Made by a program: the position numbers and the translations under genes. Shown piece by piece: positions 7,393 through 15,269 of a stretch of DNA of 28,148 bases. Source of the DNA: an uncultured Lachnospiraceae bacterium (GTDB lineage: Bacteria > Bacillota > Clostridia > Lachnospirales > Lachnospiraceae); contig CAJUFU010000026.1 in the NCBI GenBank assembly GCA_910585555.1, positions 1 to 28,148 on the forward strand, in the 5' to 3' direction. Every line of letters begins with the position of its first letter. Within the stretch, counting starts at the first letter, position 1. A model generated the notes under the pieces. That model was given only the letters and a program-made list of their open reading frames with translations. It made no database searches and was not told the DNA's origin.

Positions 7393-7878
7393 TCAGATCT
7401 TATATTCCGCCTTACCTACCGCACGGATTACGAAATCTCCCGTCTCAGGATAAAAAATAACAGTCCTTCCAAAATTCTTTCCTGTATCTTCCGCCAGAAT
7501 CGGAATCCGAAGCTGTCCTAATTTTCTCTTAGTCGCCTCCACATTCCGTTCTCCCACGCGTACCATCTCACTATTGCTCTGAAATCCGAACATCTGCGCA
7601 CCGCCGGCAATCTTTGCCACCAGACGGCCTCTGTCGGCACCCCTTCTGACTATCTGCTTAACCAATTCTTCTATCCCCGTATCCGCGAACTTTGGAATAT
7701 TGGAATTATTACGGATCGTTGTACTGTCCGGAAGCATGATGTGTGCCAATCCGCCAATTTTCGTAATCGGATCCCGGATGGCGATGCCAACACAGGATCC
7801 CAGCCCCAGCGTGATAATACTGTCAGGACTGACGCATATGTTCAAATCAGCCATTCCGACTTTTATCTCTCTACCCAT
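7393..7878 (-). CDS. cheD: Chemoreceptor glutamine deamidase CheD
   Basis: CheD deamidates specific Gln residues of chemoreceptors and binds CheC, linking CheY-P level to receptor activity. The 161-residue protein carries the full active site: Cys29 in GLGSCVGIAI, His46 in GGLAHIMLP and Thr23, equivalent to the Cys27/His44/Thr21 triad of the Thermotoga enzyme. The ending VIFYPETGDFVIRAVGK is typical. Its length matches B. subtilis CheD (about 166). AGGAG lies nine bases before the ATG. The gene is separated from cheC by an unusually long gap of 113 bases that holds a 13-base-pair hairpin, so its expression may be adjusted separately from that of cheC. Confidence 0.95.
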   Translation of the reverse strand: MGREIKVGMADLNICVSPDSIITLGLGSCVGIAIRDPITKIGGLAHIMLPDSTTIRNNSNIPKFADTGIEELVKQIVRRGADRGRLVAKIAGGAQMFGFQSNSEMVRVGERNVEATKRKLGQLRIPILAEDTGKNFGRTVIFYPETGDFVIRAVGKAEYKI

Positions 7879-7926
7879 ATCGCCGCTTCTCCTGTTTACA
7901 CATATTACTCAATATTCCTAATCTGT

Positions 7927-7967
7927 GGAGATTATTATCCTGTTTCTGAAATAAGATAATAATCTCC
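7927..7967 (-). promoter_or_regulatory. Perfect 13-bp inverted repeat in the cheC-cheD gap
   Basis: GGAGATTATTATC (7927-7939 on the plus strand) is repeated as the exact reverse complement GATAATAATCTCC at 7955-7967, with a 15-base loop. No T-run follows on either strand, so it is not a usual intrinsic terminator. The transcript hairpin would lie about 50 bases before the cheD start, in the longest untranslated stretch inside the che part of the operon. It may act as an RNA processing or stability element or a protein operator; which of these cannot be told from sequence. Confidence 0.6.
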
Positions 7968-7991
7968 CAAATTAATGTTTCATTTTGAGGT

Positions 7992-8609
7992 TTAGATACT
8001 AATTCCCAGCGCTGATAATATTCTGCCATAGGACTCTAAGTCCGGAATCAAAATAAAGTATCCATCCAAAACCATCTCATCGAAGAACTGCGTCTGTATC
8101 AATAAAATCCTGTCCCCCAGAGCCCCGAACTGAATCGCCGGAACACTTAAGATAGCACCTGCCATATCCACGGTAAGATCTGGAACCGAAGGATAGACAG
8201 CCAGGTTCGTAATACTCGACAAGGAGTTGAGATACGCACCCGTAATAATATTGCCCACCTCTTTTAATGCGGAAAATTCCATTTCCGTAAAATCATCACC
8301 TTCTGATTCTACGCCCATCAGTTTACCGACAAGATGTTTTGCGGCCTGCTTCTCCAAAAGAAACATGATACTGCCTGTGATATCTCCCTCAATGGCGAGA
8401 TAAATACCTGCCATAACCAGCTCTTCACCGCCCATAGTCTCGCCAAGCTCCTTAAACTCCAAAAGCCTGACCTGCGGAACAGCCATATCCACTTTACACT
8501 GCATCATCTGCGCCAATGCGGTCGTCGCATTTCCGGCACCAATATTGCCCAATTCTTTTAAAACGTCAAAATATTCATTTGACATTTCCTCTAAGGAAAT
8601 TTCGCCCAC
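7992..8609 (-). CDS. cheC: CheY-P phosphatase CheC
   Basis: CheC hydrolyses phosphorylated CheY and binds CheD. The protein has 205 residues and both phosphatase half-sites of the CheC/FliY/CheX family are complete (D/S-x3-E-x2-N-x22-P): Asp15, Glu19, Asn22, Pro45, and Ser113, Glu117, Asn120, Pro143. B. subtilis CheC has about 209 residues and the same two sites. The start is GTG at 8609 with AGGAGG nine bases upstream; the gene begins 11 bases after the end of cheW. The duplication inside the protein gives the pseudo-symmetric fold of the family. Confidence 0.95.
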   Translation of the reverse strand: MGEISLEEMSNEYFDVLKELGNIGAGNATTALAQMMQCKVDMAVPQVRLLEFKELGETMGGEELVMAGIYLAIEGDITGSIMFLLEKQAAKHLVGKLMGVESEGDDFTEMEFSALKEVGNIITGAYLNSLSSITNLAVYPSVPDLTVDMAGAILSVPAIQFGALGDRILLIQTQFFDEMVLDGYFILIPDLESYGRILSALGISI

Positions 8610-8620
8610 TCTCTTTCCTC

Positions 8621-9073
8621 CTATATGCCTTCCAAGACAACTGAATTCAAATCCAACAGGGAAATCAGTCCGCCTTCACATTTCCCGACTCCGCACAAGA
8701 AACTTGCCTTCTCATCTTTGGAATCGTAAGCCATTTTTTCTATATTTTCATTGTCTAAAGTCACAACCTCTTTCACCTCATCGACAATCACACCGATTGT
8801 CCCCTGCTGCTCTAACTTTAAGATGATGATTCGGCTGGACTTCGTCTCCACATCCGGCTCCAGTCCCATCTTGATGCGTATACTCATGACCGGGATAACT
8901 TCGCCGCGCAGATTAATCACACCTTTCAGATAAGCGTCTACCTTAGGCACTCTGGTGATATGCTGCATTCTGACAATATTATCAATATATTTGATATCGA
9001 TTCCGTACTGCTCATCCCCAAGCTTGATGACGATGAACTGTGTGGTCTCTCCAACTGCTCTTAATTCTTCCAT
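8621..9073 (-). CDS. cheW: Chemotaxis coupling protein CheW
   Basis: This is the adaptor that joins chemoreceptors to the CheA kinase in the membrane array. It is 150 residues long, a single CheW domain with the expected blocks: FIVIKLGDEQYGIDIKYIDNI, a HITRVPKVDAYLKGVINLRG loop, and the VIVDEVKEVVTL segment. Nothing is fused or missing. GGAGG lies eight bases before the ATG, and the gene starts 19 bases after cheA, consistent with co-production of the two complex partners. Only one CheW copy and no CheV are present in the window. Confidence 0.96.
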   Translation of the reverse strand: MEELRAVGETTQFIVIKLGDEQYGIDIKYIDNIVRMQHITRVPKVDAYLKGVINLRGEVIPVMSIRIKMGLEPDVETKSSRIIILKLEQQGTIGVIVDEVKEVVTLDNENIEKMAYDSKDEKASFLCGVGKCEGGLISLLDLNSVVLEGI

Positions 9074-9092
9074 AGCCTGTTCCTCCCTCTTC

Positions 9093-11240
9093 TTAGATCA
9101 GTGTATTGGCATCAAGAATCAGTGCCACCTCACCATCACCCAGAACCGTAGCGCCGCTGATAATCTTACACTTGCTGATATACTTGCCAAGCGATTTGAT
9201 AACGATCTCCTGCTGTCCAATCAGCTCATCCACCACAAGACCTGCCAGCTTATCACCCTTCTTAACGATAACCACTACCAGATTATCCTCCGGATTCTTC
9301 TTGCTGGGAATATCCAGAATATCGCACAAACGTACCAACGGAATCACAAGGTCTCTAAGCTGAATCACTTCCTTAGCCTGTACCAGCTTCACATCCGACG
9401 GGGAGATATCCTCAATGGTCTGGATGGAACCTAAGGAAATCGCATACTTCTCGTCCCCGATATCCACCATCAAAGCCTGTATGATGGCCAGTGTAAGCGG
9501 AAGTCTGATGGTCCAGGTACTTCCCTCTCCAAGCTTTGACTTCACTTCCACCTCGCCGCTTAAGGACTCGATCATAGATCTCACCACATCCAGTCCCACA
9601 CCGCGTCCCGACACATCGGATACCACCTTGGCCGTGGAGAATCCGGCATTGAAGAGCAGATTGATAATCTCTTTCTCGCTCATATTCTCACCCTGTTCAG
9701 GTGTGATCACGCCGCGTTCGATTGCCTTGTTCTTAACAGCCTTGGTATCAATACCGTTACCGTCATCCCTGACTTCGATCACTACATTGTTACCATCCTG
9801 GTAAGCATCTAAAAAGATAGAACCGACTTCCGGCTTGCCTCTCTCTTTACGCACCTCGGCAGACTCTAAACCATGGTCTGCGGAATTACGCAAAAGGTGC
9901 ATTAGCGGATCGCCGATCTGATCGACCACAGTACGATCAAGTTCGGTTTCTTCACCGCTCATATACAATTCCATTTTCTTGCCCAGCTTCTTCTGCAGGT
10001 CACGCACCATACGAGGGAATTTATTCACGGTACTCTCAATAGGCACCATACGCACCTTCATAACGGACTCATGCAGGGAAGTGGTGACACTTTCCAAATA
10101 CTCTATCTGCTCGTTCACCGCCGGACTGGAATTGCCGGACATGGTAGAAGCCGATACCAGAGAGTTTTTTGCAATGATCAGCTCGCTGACCAGATTCATC
10201 AGCGTATCCAGCTTCTCAATATCCACCCTGACAGTACGGTTCACCACCGGTTTGTTGGCATTTGGTTTCTTAGGCGCCGGTGCAGGTGTTGCTGCCTGTG
10301 CGGGCGTCTGCTCCGAAGAGGCCTGCTGTGCCTGGGCCGCGTCTGCCGGTGCAGGCGCTTCACTTACAGAGGGTGTCTGTGCTGCCGGCTGTTCGGGTGC
10401 CGCTGGCTGGGCCGCGTCTGTCTCTTCCTCTTCTTTGGCCTGATTCACATCATTCATATTCAGCACACCGCCGGTGACTTCTTCAATCTCAGATACACTT
10501 CTCGCCGCTTCCAGAATCTTGTCAAGGTTCTCCTCGGAAACAATCAACAGACTGAAATGCAAATCGAATTTCTCATCCTCGATATCCTGTGAAGAAGGTT
10601 CTGAGACAATGATCTCACTTGTCTCCTCTATGGCTTTAAACACCAGAAATGCTCTTGCCGCCTTTAAAATACAAGACTCTTGCACTTTAACGGTAAGACC
10701 GTAAACACTCTTCCCCTGTCTATCCGCCTCTTTGAGCACATTCTGCTGGGTTTCATTCAATTTAATCTGCCTGAACTTCTGGGTTTCGTCTGAGATTTCC
10801 TGGGCAGCTTCTTTTGCCTGTGCCGCGGGGGCCGCCTTCTCCTGTGCTTCTTCTCCGCCGTCACTCATGATACTGTTAAGACGCTTGATCAAGGCACCGT
10901 TATCATTCGTACCCTCATCCGAGCTCTCTCTGATACAAGTATTATACTCCTCCAGTGCGTCCAGACATTGGAATAACACATCGATCATATCCGCATTTAC
11001 TTTGACATTGCCATTCCTCACCTCAGAAAATACATTCTCCATGTCATGTGTCAGAGTCTGCATCCTCTTATAACCCATGGTGCCCGCCATACCCTTAAGG
11101 GAATGGGCCGCACGGAAGATCTCGTTGATCGTATCCATATTCTCCGGATCTTGTTCCAGGGAAAGAATCTGAGTGTTGAGATTCTGCAGATGCTCATTTG
11201 TTTCATCAAGGAAAATCTCAAGATACTGACTTACATCCAT
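9093..11240 (-). CDS. cheA: Chemotaxis sensor histidine kinase CheA
   Basis: CheA phosphorylates CheY and CheB in response to receptor state. The 715-residue protein has every class-standard domain. The HPt domain (1-105) carries the phosphorylated His46 in AAHSLKG. The P2 response-regulator-binding domain spans about 157-258. An Ala/Pro/Gln-rich linker (270-330) follows. The dimerisation domain starts at NRTVRVDIEKLDTLMNL (334). The ATP-binding domain has its N box at HLLRNSADHGLE (448-459), G1 at DDGNGID and G2 at GRGVGLDVV. The CheW-like P5 domain runs from about 582 to 715. It is longer than B. subtilis CheA (about 672) because of the linker. The start lies one base after the cheB stop codon, and GGGGGT inside the end of cheB serves as the ribosome binding site, so the two genes are translationally coupled. 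Confidence 0.97.
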   Translation of the reverse strand: MDVSQYLEIFLDETNEHLQNLNTQILSLEQDPENMDTINEIFRAAHSLKGMAGTMGYKRMQTLTHDMENVFSEVRNGNVKVNADMIDVLFQCLDALEEYNTCIRESSDEGTNDNGALIKRLNSIMSDGGEEAQEKAAPAAQAKEAAQEISDETQKFRQIKLNETQQNVLKEADRQGKSVYGLTVKVQESCILKAARAFLVFKAIEETSEIIVSEPSSQDIEDEKFDLHFSLLIVSEENLDKILEAARSVSEIEEVTGGVLNMNDVNQAKEEEETDAAQPAAPEQPAAQTPSVSEAPAPADAAQAQQASSEQTPAQAATPAPAPKKPNANKPVVNRTVRVDIEKLDTLMNLVSELIIAKNSLVSASTMSGNSSPAVNEQIEYLESVTTSLHESVMKVRMVPIESTVNKFPRMVRDLQKKLGKKMELYMSGEETELDRTVVDQIGDPLMHLLRNSADHGLESAEVRKERGKPEVGSIFLDAYQDGNNVVIEVRDDGNGIDTKAVKNKAIERGVITPEQGENMSEKEIINLLFNAGFSTAKVVSDVSGRGVGLDVVRSMIESLSGEVEVKSKLGEGSTWTIRLPLTLAIIQALMVDIGDEKYAISLGSIQTIEDISPSDVKLVQAKEVIQLRDLVIPLVRLCDILDIPSKKNPEDNLVVVIVKKGDKLAGLVVDELIGQQEIVIKSLGKYISKCKIISGATVLGDGEVALILDANTLI

Positions 11241-11241
11241 A

Positions 11242-12312
11242 CTATTTTACCCCCACGTTCATTATGATTTCCTGCGCAATCTGTTCAAGAGGTACGGTCT
11301 GATCTGCCAGCCCTGCCTGTACGGCACTCTTTGGCATCCCATATACCGCGCATGTGCTGGCTTCCTGAACAATAACATGCGTTTTTTTCTTTTTCTTCAG
11401 ATTCTGGATTCCCTGTGTACCGTCAGAGCCCATACCGGTCATGACCACACACACAATCTGGTCAAACCGGCTTTCCGTCAGAGACTCATACATATAATTG
11501 GCACAAGGCTTTACGCCTTCTCTGGCCGGCTCGTTCGTATAATGAATCGTATACTTTCCGGACATCGGCACGATGTTTAAATGCTTACCGCCCATTGCAA
11601 TATATACAGTTCCAGCTTCCAGCAAATCCCCCTCTGCCGCTTCCTTAACCTTCACCTCGCTCAGAGAATCCAGCCGCTCTGCCAAGGACGCTGTAAAACC
11701 GGCAGGCATATGCTGCACGATCACCACAGGGGCCTTTAAGTTTCTGGGAAGTTTGGGAACCACTGACTGTAAAGCTTTGGGTCCTCCCGTAGAACTTGCC
11801 AGCGCCACAATCCTGTTGCCGCTCACAGCCGCCGCATGTTTGCTCACAAGAGACACCATCTTCTTTGTGGCTTTCATGTCTTCTACGCTAAATGCCTTGC
11901 TGACTGCGGGTGTGCGGGAATCTGCCACCACTGCCAGAACACGCAGAAATCTCTCCTTAAACTCTCCGCCGCGGCAATCCATCGCATTGTTGGGCTTATG
12001 GACAAAATCGAGAGCACCCAAATCCAGAGCATCTAAAGTTGTCTTTGCCCCTTCCTTGGTATCGGTACTCGCCATCATGACCTTGGCTGAAATCTTGCGT
12101 TTCTGCAGCTCTCTTAACAGTTCCAGGCCGTTCATCTGCGGCATATTGACATCCAGCACCACCGCGTCATATGTCTTTCTGCTAAGCAGATCTAACGCCT
12201 CTAAACCATTCACTGCCCGATCCTGTACATGGAATCTTTCATCGCTTTCAATTATATCACAAAGTACTCTTCTCATAAGTGCAGAGTCGTCAACTACTAA
12301 GATATTTTTCAT
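11242..12312 (-). CDS. cheB: Chemoreceptor glutamate methylesterase CheB
   Basis: CheB removes methyl groups from receptors during adaptation. The 356 residues split into a receiver domain (about 1-120) with Asp8, Asp9 and the phosphorylation site Asp54, and a methylesterase domain (about 165-350) with the catalytic triad Ser174 (ASSTGG), His201 (VQHMPAG) and Asp297 (GMGSDGTQG). The length equals that of B. subtilis CheB (about 357). The ribosome binding site before the ATG is weak and rather distant (GGGAG, about 12 bases). The methyltransferase partner CheR is not encoded here and must lie elsewhere in the genome. Confidence 0.97.
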   Translation of the reverse strand: MKNILVVDDSALMRRVLCDIIESDERFHVQDRAVNGLEALDLLSRKTYDAVVLDVNMPQMNGLELLRELQKRKISAKVMMASTDTKEGAKTTLDALDLGALDFVHKPNNAMDCRGGEFKERFLRVLAVVADSRTPAVSKAFSVEDMKATKKMVSLVSKHAAAVSGNRIVALASSTGGPKALQSVVPKLPRNLKAPVVIVQHMPAGFTASLAERLDSLSEVKVKEAAEGDLLEAGTVYIAMGGKHLNIVPMSGKYTIHYTNEPAREGVKPCANYMYESLTESRFDQIVCVVMTGMGSDGTQGIQNLKKKKKTHVIVQEASTCAVYGMPKSAVQAGLADQTVPLEQIAQEIIMNVGVK

Positions 12313-12350
12313 CTTCTATACATGCTCCCTTCCCGGTGCGTAATTTATAT

Positions 12351-13100
12351 TTATCTATGAAATCCCAAGTCACCCTTCGTGTTCTTAAGGGTCTTACGCT
12401 CTTCGTCAAAAATATATTTGATAATCTTCTCCCGATCACCCGCGGTCATATTGACATACTGCACACGATGTTCAAACAACCCCTCGCGGTTCTCAACTTC
12501 CTTGACATTCAATACCTTGCCTACCAAATTAAATTCCTTAATCTCGCCTTCCACCATCAGACGATATTTGCAAAGTATCAAACTATCCACTTCATAGGAA
12601 TAATTTGCCACAAATCGAAGCCCCCCGCCGCTGATATCCACAATAACACTTCTCTTTAGGGGAAGCTCCGGGGTCATACTCTCCTCCTCTTTATCCATAA
12701 GAGAAGTTTCTTCCTCCTCAAGCTGTCTGGAATCCATCTCCAGCGCGCAGCTAAACCTGTAATATTCTCTTCGCTGGTATTTGCGCAGATTACTCAATAA
12801 ATCCATTACCAGCACATACCTGTTATGATTCTTATAACGGTCCACGACCCTGGCATAACATTGATAGAGTACACCCTCGCCATGAATATACAGATTGTAC
12901 TCCCCATCCACAGGCAATAAGATCAGCTTGCCTTCCTCCATAGGCATGGAAATCTCAAACCGATCTTCCGATAAAACATCAAGCACTTGACTCTGGTGAA
13001 CCTTTTTCTCTCCCCTCTTCCTTTTCACGGAAGACCTCTCAACTGCCTGCAGATCTATCTGTCTGCCGGGAACTAAGTATCTTGACAACAGATTTGCCAT
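12351..13100 (-). CDS. PilZ-domain c-di-GMP flagellar brake protein (YcgR/MotI type)
   Basis: The protein has 249 residues from the chosen start. A PilZN/YcgR-like N-terminal domain (about 38-105) precedes a PilZ domain with both c-di-GMP-binding motifs, RxxxR at 111-115 (RREYYR) and D-x-S-x-x-G at 155-160 (DISGGG). YcgR in enterobacteria and MotI in B. subtilis bind c-di-GMP and slow the motor by contacting stator or switch proteins. A longer frame opens at a GTG at 13121, but AAAGGGAGGAG lies inside that extension, seven bases before the ATG at 13100, so the ATG is preferred. It lies between flhG and cheB, which B. subtilis lacks; stator genes are in the same operon. Confidence 0.9.
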   Translation of the reverse strand: MANLLSRYLVPGRQIDLQAVERSSVKRKRGEKKVHQSQVLDVLSEDRFEISMPMEEGKLILLPVDGEYNLYIHGEGVLYQCYARVVDRYKNHNRYVLVMDLLSNLRKYQRREYYRFSCALEMDSRQLEEEETSLMDKEEESMTPELPLKRSVIVDISGGGLRFVANYSYEVDSLILCKYRLMVEGEIKEFNLVGKVLNVKEVENREGLFEHRVQYVNMTAGDREKIIKYIFDEERKTLKNTKGDLGFHR

Positions 13101-13136
13101 AATGCTCTCCTCCCTTTTCACACCTCTGTTTTCCTG

Positions 13137-14012
13137 TCATCTTCTGGATATAATATGTGAAAAAAAAGCTGTCATACCGCGTTTGGTAAGATTCTTATTC
13201 AATTCCTTATTCATCAGCTTCGCGGCCACTGCCTCATAGGCCATGGCAGACCTGGCACGCGGATTATCCAACGATACCGGCGCCTGCTGCATAACCGCTT
13301 TCGCCAGCTGGCTGTCCTGTGGAATCATTCCCAAATAGGAAATGGGCATCTTCAGATACCTAGCCACCACGGCTTCCAGTTTGGCATAGAGCGCCTTGGC
13401 CTCAGCCTCGCCCGACACCTTGTTGGCAAGCACTTTGATCTGCGTTGTCTCCCGTAAATAGCGGGGATGCCTGTTTAACGCCTTTAAGAGTGAATAAGAA
13501 TCTGTAATCGAAGTGGGTTCCGGTGTGGTCACCAGCAAAATCTCACCGCTGGCCACCAGAAATTCCAGCACACCATCGGATATACCCGCTCCCGTATCCA
13601 CAATAATCATATCCGCCATCTCATCCAGCTGCGTCAGATTCTGGATGATATAATTCAAGTAATCTTTATCTAAATTCGTCATTCCGGCTATGCCGGAGCC
13701 CCCGGAGATAAATCCGACTTCCATCGGTCCCCAGGTGATAATGTCTTTAATGTTCTTACCTTCATAAATCAAATCACATAAGTTATGTTTAGGGACTGTC
13801 CCAAACATGATCTCTATATTGGCCAATCCAAAATCCGCATCCAGAATAATGACTTGCTGTCCCATCTTACGAAATTGTATCGCCAGGTTAATAGCCGTAT
13901 TGGATTTACCAACGCCTCCCTTGCCGCTGGTGACGGTAATGACACGCGCCAGAGGCTGACGGGGCTTTACATTCGCCTTGATGATATTCCTTAACTGTTC
14001 AGCCTGATCCAT
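13137..14012 (-). CDS. flhG: Flagellar number regulator FlhG (MinD-like ATPase)
   Basis: FlhG is a MinD/ParA-family ATPase that controls flagellar number and pattern and stimulates the GTPase FlhF. The 291 residues begin with the FlhF-activating motif DQAxxLR (DQAEQLR, residues 2-8), followed by the deviant Walker A TSGKGGVGKSNTA (28-40), switch I DADFGLAN (58-65) and switch II DTGAGIS. The C-terminal segment (KRGMTAFFSHIISRR) could be the amphipathic membrane-targeting helix of the family. AAGGAGG lies before the ATG, 12 bases after flhF. The B. subtilis protein (YlxH) has about 298 residues. Confidence 0.95.
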   Translation of the reverse strand: MDQAEQLRNIIKANVKPRQPLARVITVTSGKGGVGKSNTAINLAIQFRKMGQQVIILDADFGLANIEIMFGTVPKHNLCDLIYEGKNIKDIITWGPMEVGFISGGSGIAGMTNLDKDYLNYIIQNLTQLDEMADMIIVDTGAGISDGVLEFLVASGEILLVTTPEPTSITDSYSLLKALNRHPRYLRETTQIKVLANKVSGEAEAKALYAKLEAVVARYLKMPISYLGMIPQDSQLAKAVMQQAPVSLDNPRARSAMAYEAVAAKLMNKELNKNLTKRGMTAFFSHIISRR

Positions 14013-14024
14013 TAGGCTTCCTCC

Positions 14025-15269
14025 TTAGTTCTTCCCTCCAAGCAGTCTCTTAACCGTCTTTTGCGGATTAAAATCTTCAATATCGTCCGGTACATTCTGT
14101 CCATGCGTCACATAAGACAGGGGCGCTCCAGTATACAGCCGCAGATTCAACAGATTTCCCAAAGTAGTGGTCTCGTCAAGCTTGGTGAATATCAGCTTAT
14201 AGTCCGCCATCTCCTTATAAGAATCTGCAATACTTATCAAATCCCGGTACTTGGTCGTCGCACTCAAGACCAGGTGGACCTCCTTCTCCACCCTGTCATC
14301 CACAGAATGAATAAAATTACTCATGTTATCCTTCTGGGTGGTATTCTGATGAGAATGTCCGGCCGTATCAATCAGAATATAATCATATTCTCTAAAGTCT
14401 TCTATCGCCTTTCGTATCTCCTCCACCGTGTAGATCACACGGAACGGCACTTCCAATATATTCGCATATGTACGCAGCTGTTCCGCCGCTGCAATACGAT
14501 AGGTGTCCGCCGTCAAAAGTGCAACCTTCTTCTTCTCATCCACCCGGAATTTGGAAGCAATCTTGGCAATGGTAGTCGTCTTCCCAACTCCCGTAGGGCC
14601 TATAAAAAATACCATTTTGATGCCGTTTGCGGCAGGCTCTATGCCGCTTGGCTTTCCAAACTTTAAAATCATTTTCTGATAAGTATTGGCCAGCGCATAA
14701 TCGAAGGGGATATTGGGCTTGTTGATCTGCTCAATCTCACTGATGATCTCCTGTGCGTACTTCTCATCCACTTCATTATTCAACATGATATCATGCAGCA
14801 GGCGCATGAATTTATCAGTTTCAGTCTCTTCCTTCTCTGCTTCCTTCGGTTCCTTTTTCTCTTCCTTATTTTCCTCCGGTTTTTGCAGCTGCTGTTCCAA
14901 AAGGGACTGCAGACTATCCAGCTTTTCCTCAATAGCACTGCTCTCTTTTTTGACCGCAGGTTCTGATGCCGCAGTTGCAGGCGCCGTAACTGGCGCTGTT
15001 ACAAGCGCCGGCACAGCATTGGCCGCCTCAGGCACCTTATTCTGGCTGGAAGCAATCACGTTATTGATGGCGGACACTGCCGCCGTGTATTTCTCGCTCT
15101 CCTCTTCCAGAGCCACCGTAACCTCCACCATGGAGGGCTTTAGAAATGCCAGAAAACCCTTACTCTTCACGGTTTTGACGTTCATGACAACTACGCCTTC
15201 CCCCAGCTCCTTCTTGGCATTTTCAATTGCTTCTTTTTCTGTTTTGGCAATAAATTTTTTGATTATCAT
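14025..15269 (-). CDS. flhF: Flagellar SRP-type GTPase FlhF
   Basis: FlhF is an SRP-family GTPase that places the flagellar base. The protein has 414 residues: an N-terminal B domain (1-60; KKFIAKTEKEAIENAKKELG), a Pro/Ala then Glu/Lys-rich linker (about 80-150), a helical N domain and the G domain (about 215-414). The G domain has Walker A GPTGVGKTT (224-232), the G3 motif DTAG at 301-304 and the G4 motif TKLD. The residue after DTAG is His rather than the Arg of the SRP-class DTAGR. The linker makes it longer than B. subtilis FlhF (about 366). Its ATG shares one base with the TAA stop of flhA, so the two are coupled. Confidence 0.95.
   Translation of the reverse strand: MIIKKFIAKTEKEAIENAKKELGEGVVVMNVKTVKSKGFLAFLKPSMVEVTVALEEESEKYTAAVSAINNVIASSQNKVPEAANAVPALVTAPVTAPATAASEPAVKKESSAIEEKLDSLQSLLEQQLQKPEENKEEKKEPKEAEKEETETDKFMRLLHDIMLNNEVDEKYAQEIISEIEQINKPNIPFDYALANTYQKMILKFGKPSGIEPAANGIKMVFFIGPTGVGKTTTIAKIASKFRVDEKKKVALLTADTYRIAAAEQLRTYANILEVPFRVIYTVEEIRKAIEDFREYDYILIDTAGHSHQNTTQKDNMSNFIHSVDDRVEKEVHLVLSATTKYRDLISIADSYKEMADYKLIFTKLDETTTLGNLLNLRLYTGAPLSYVTHGQNVPDDIEDFNPQKTVKRLLGGKN

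Noticed and set aside
7927..7967. Reading the cheC-cheD hairpin as an intrinsic terminator
   Set aside because: The stem is AT-rich and neither side is followed by a T-run; cheD also needs transcription from upstream.
11573..12343. A plus-strand open frame of 256 codons opposite cheB
   Set aside because: It lies entirely over a gene with an intact catalytic triad on the other strand and has no family features.
13101..13121. GTG start that would add seven residues to the PilZ protein
   Set aside because: The extension consists of the ribosome binding site (AAAGGGAGGAG) of the ATG at 13100.
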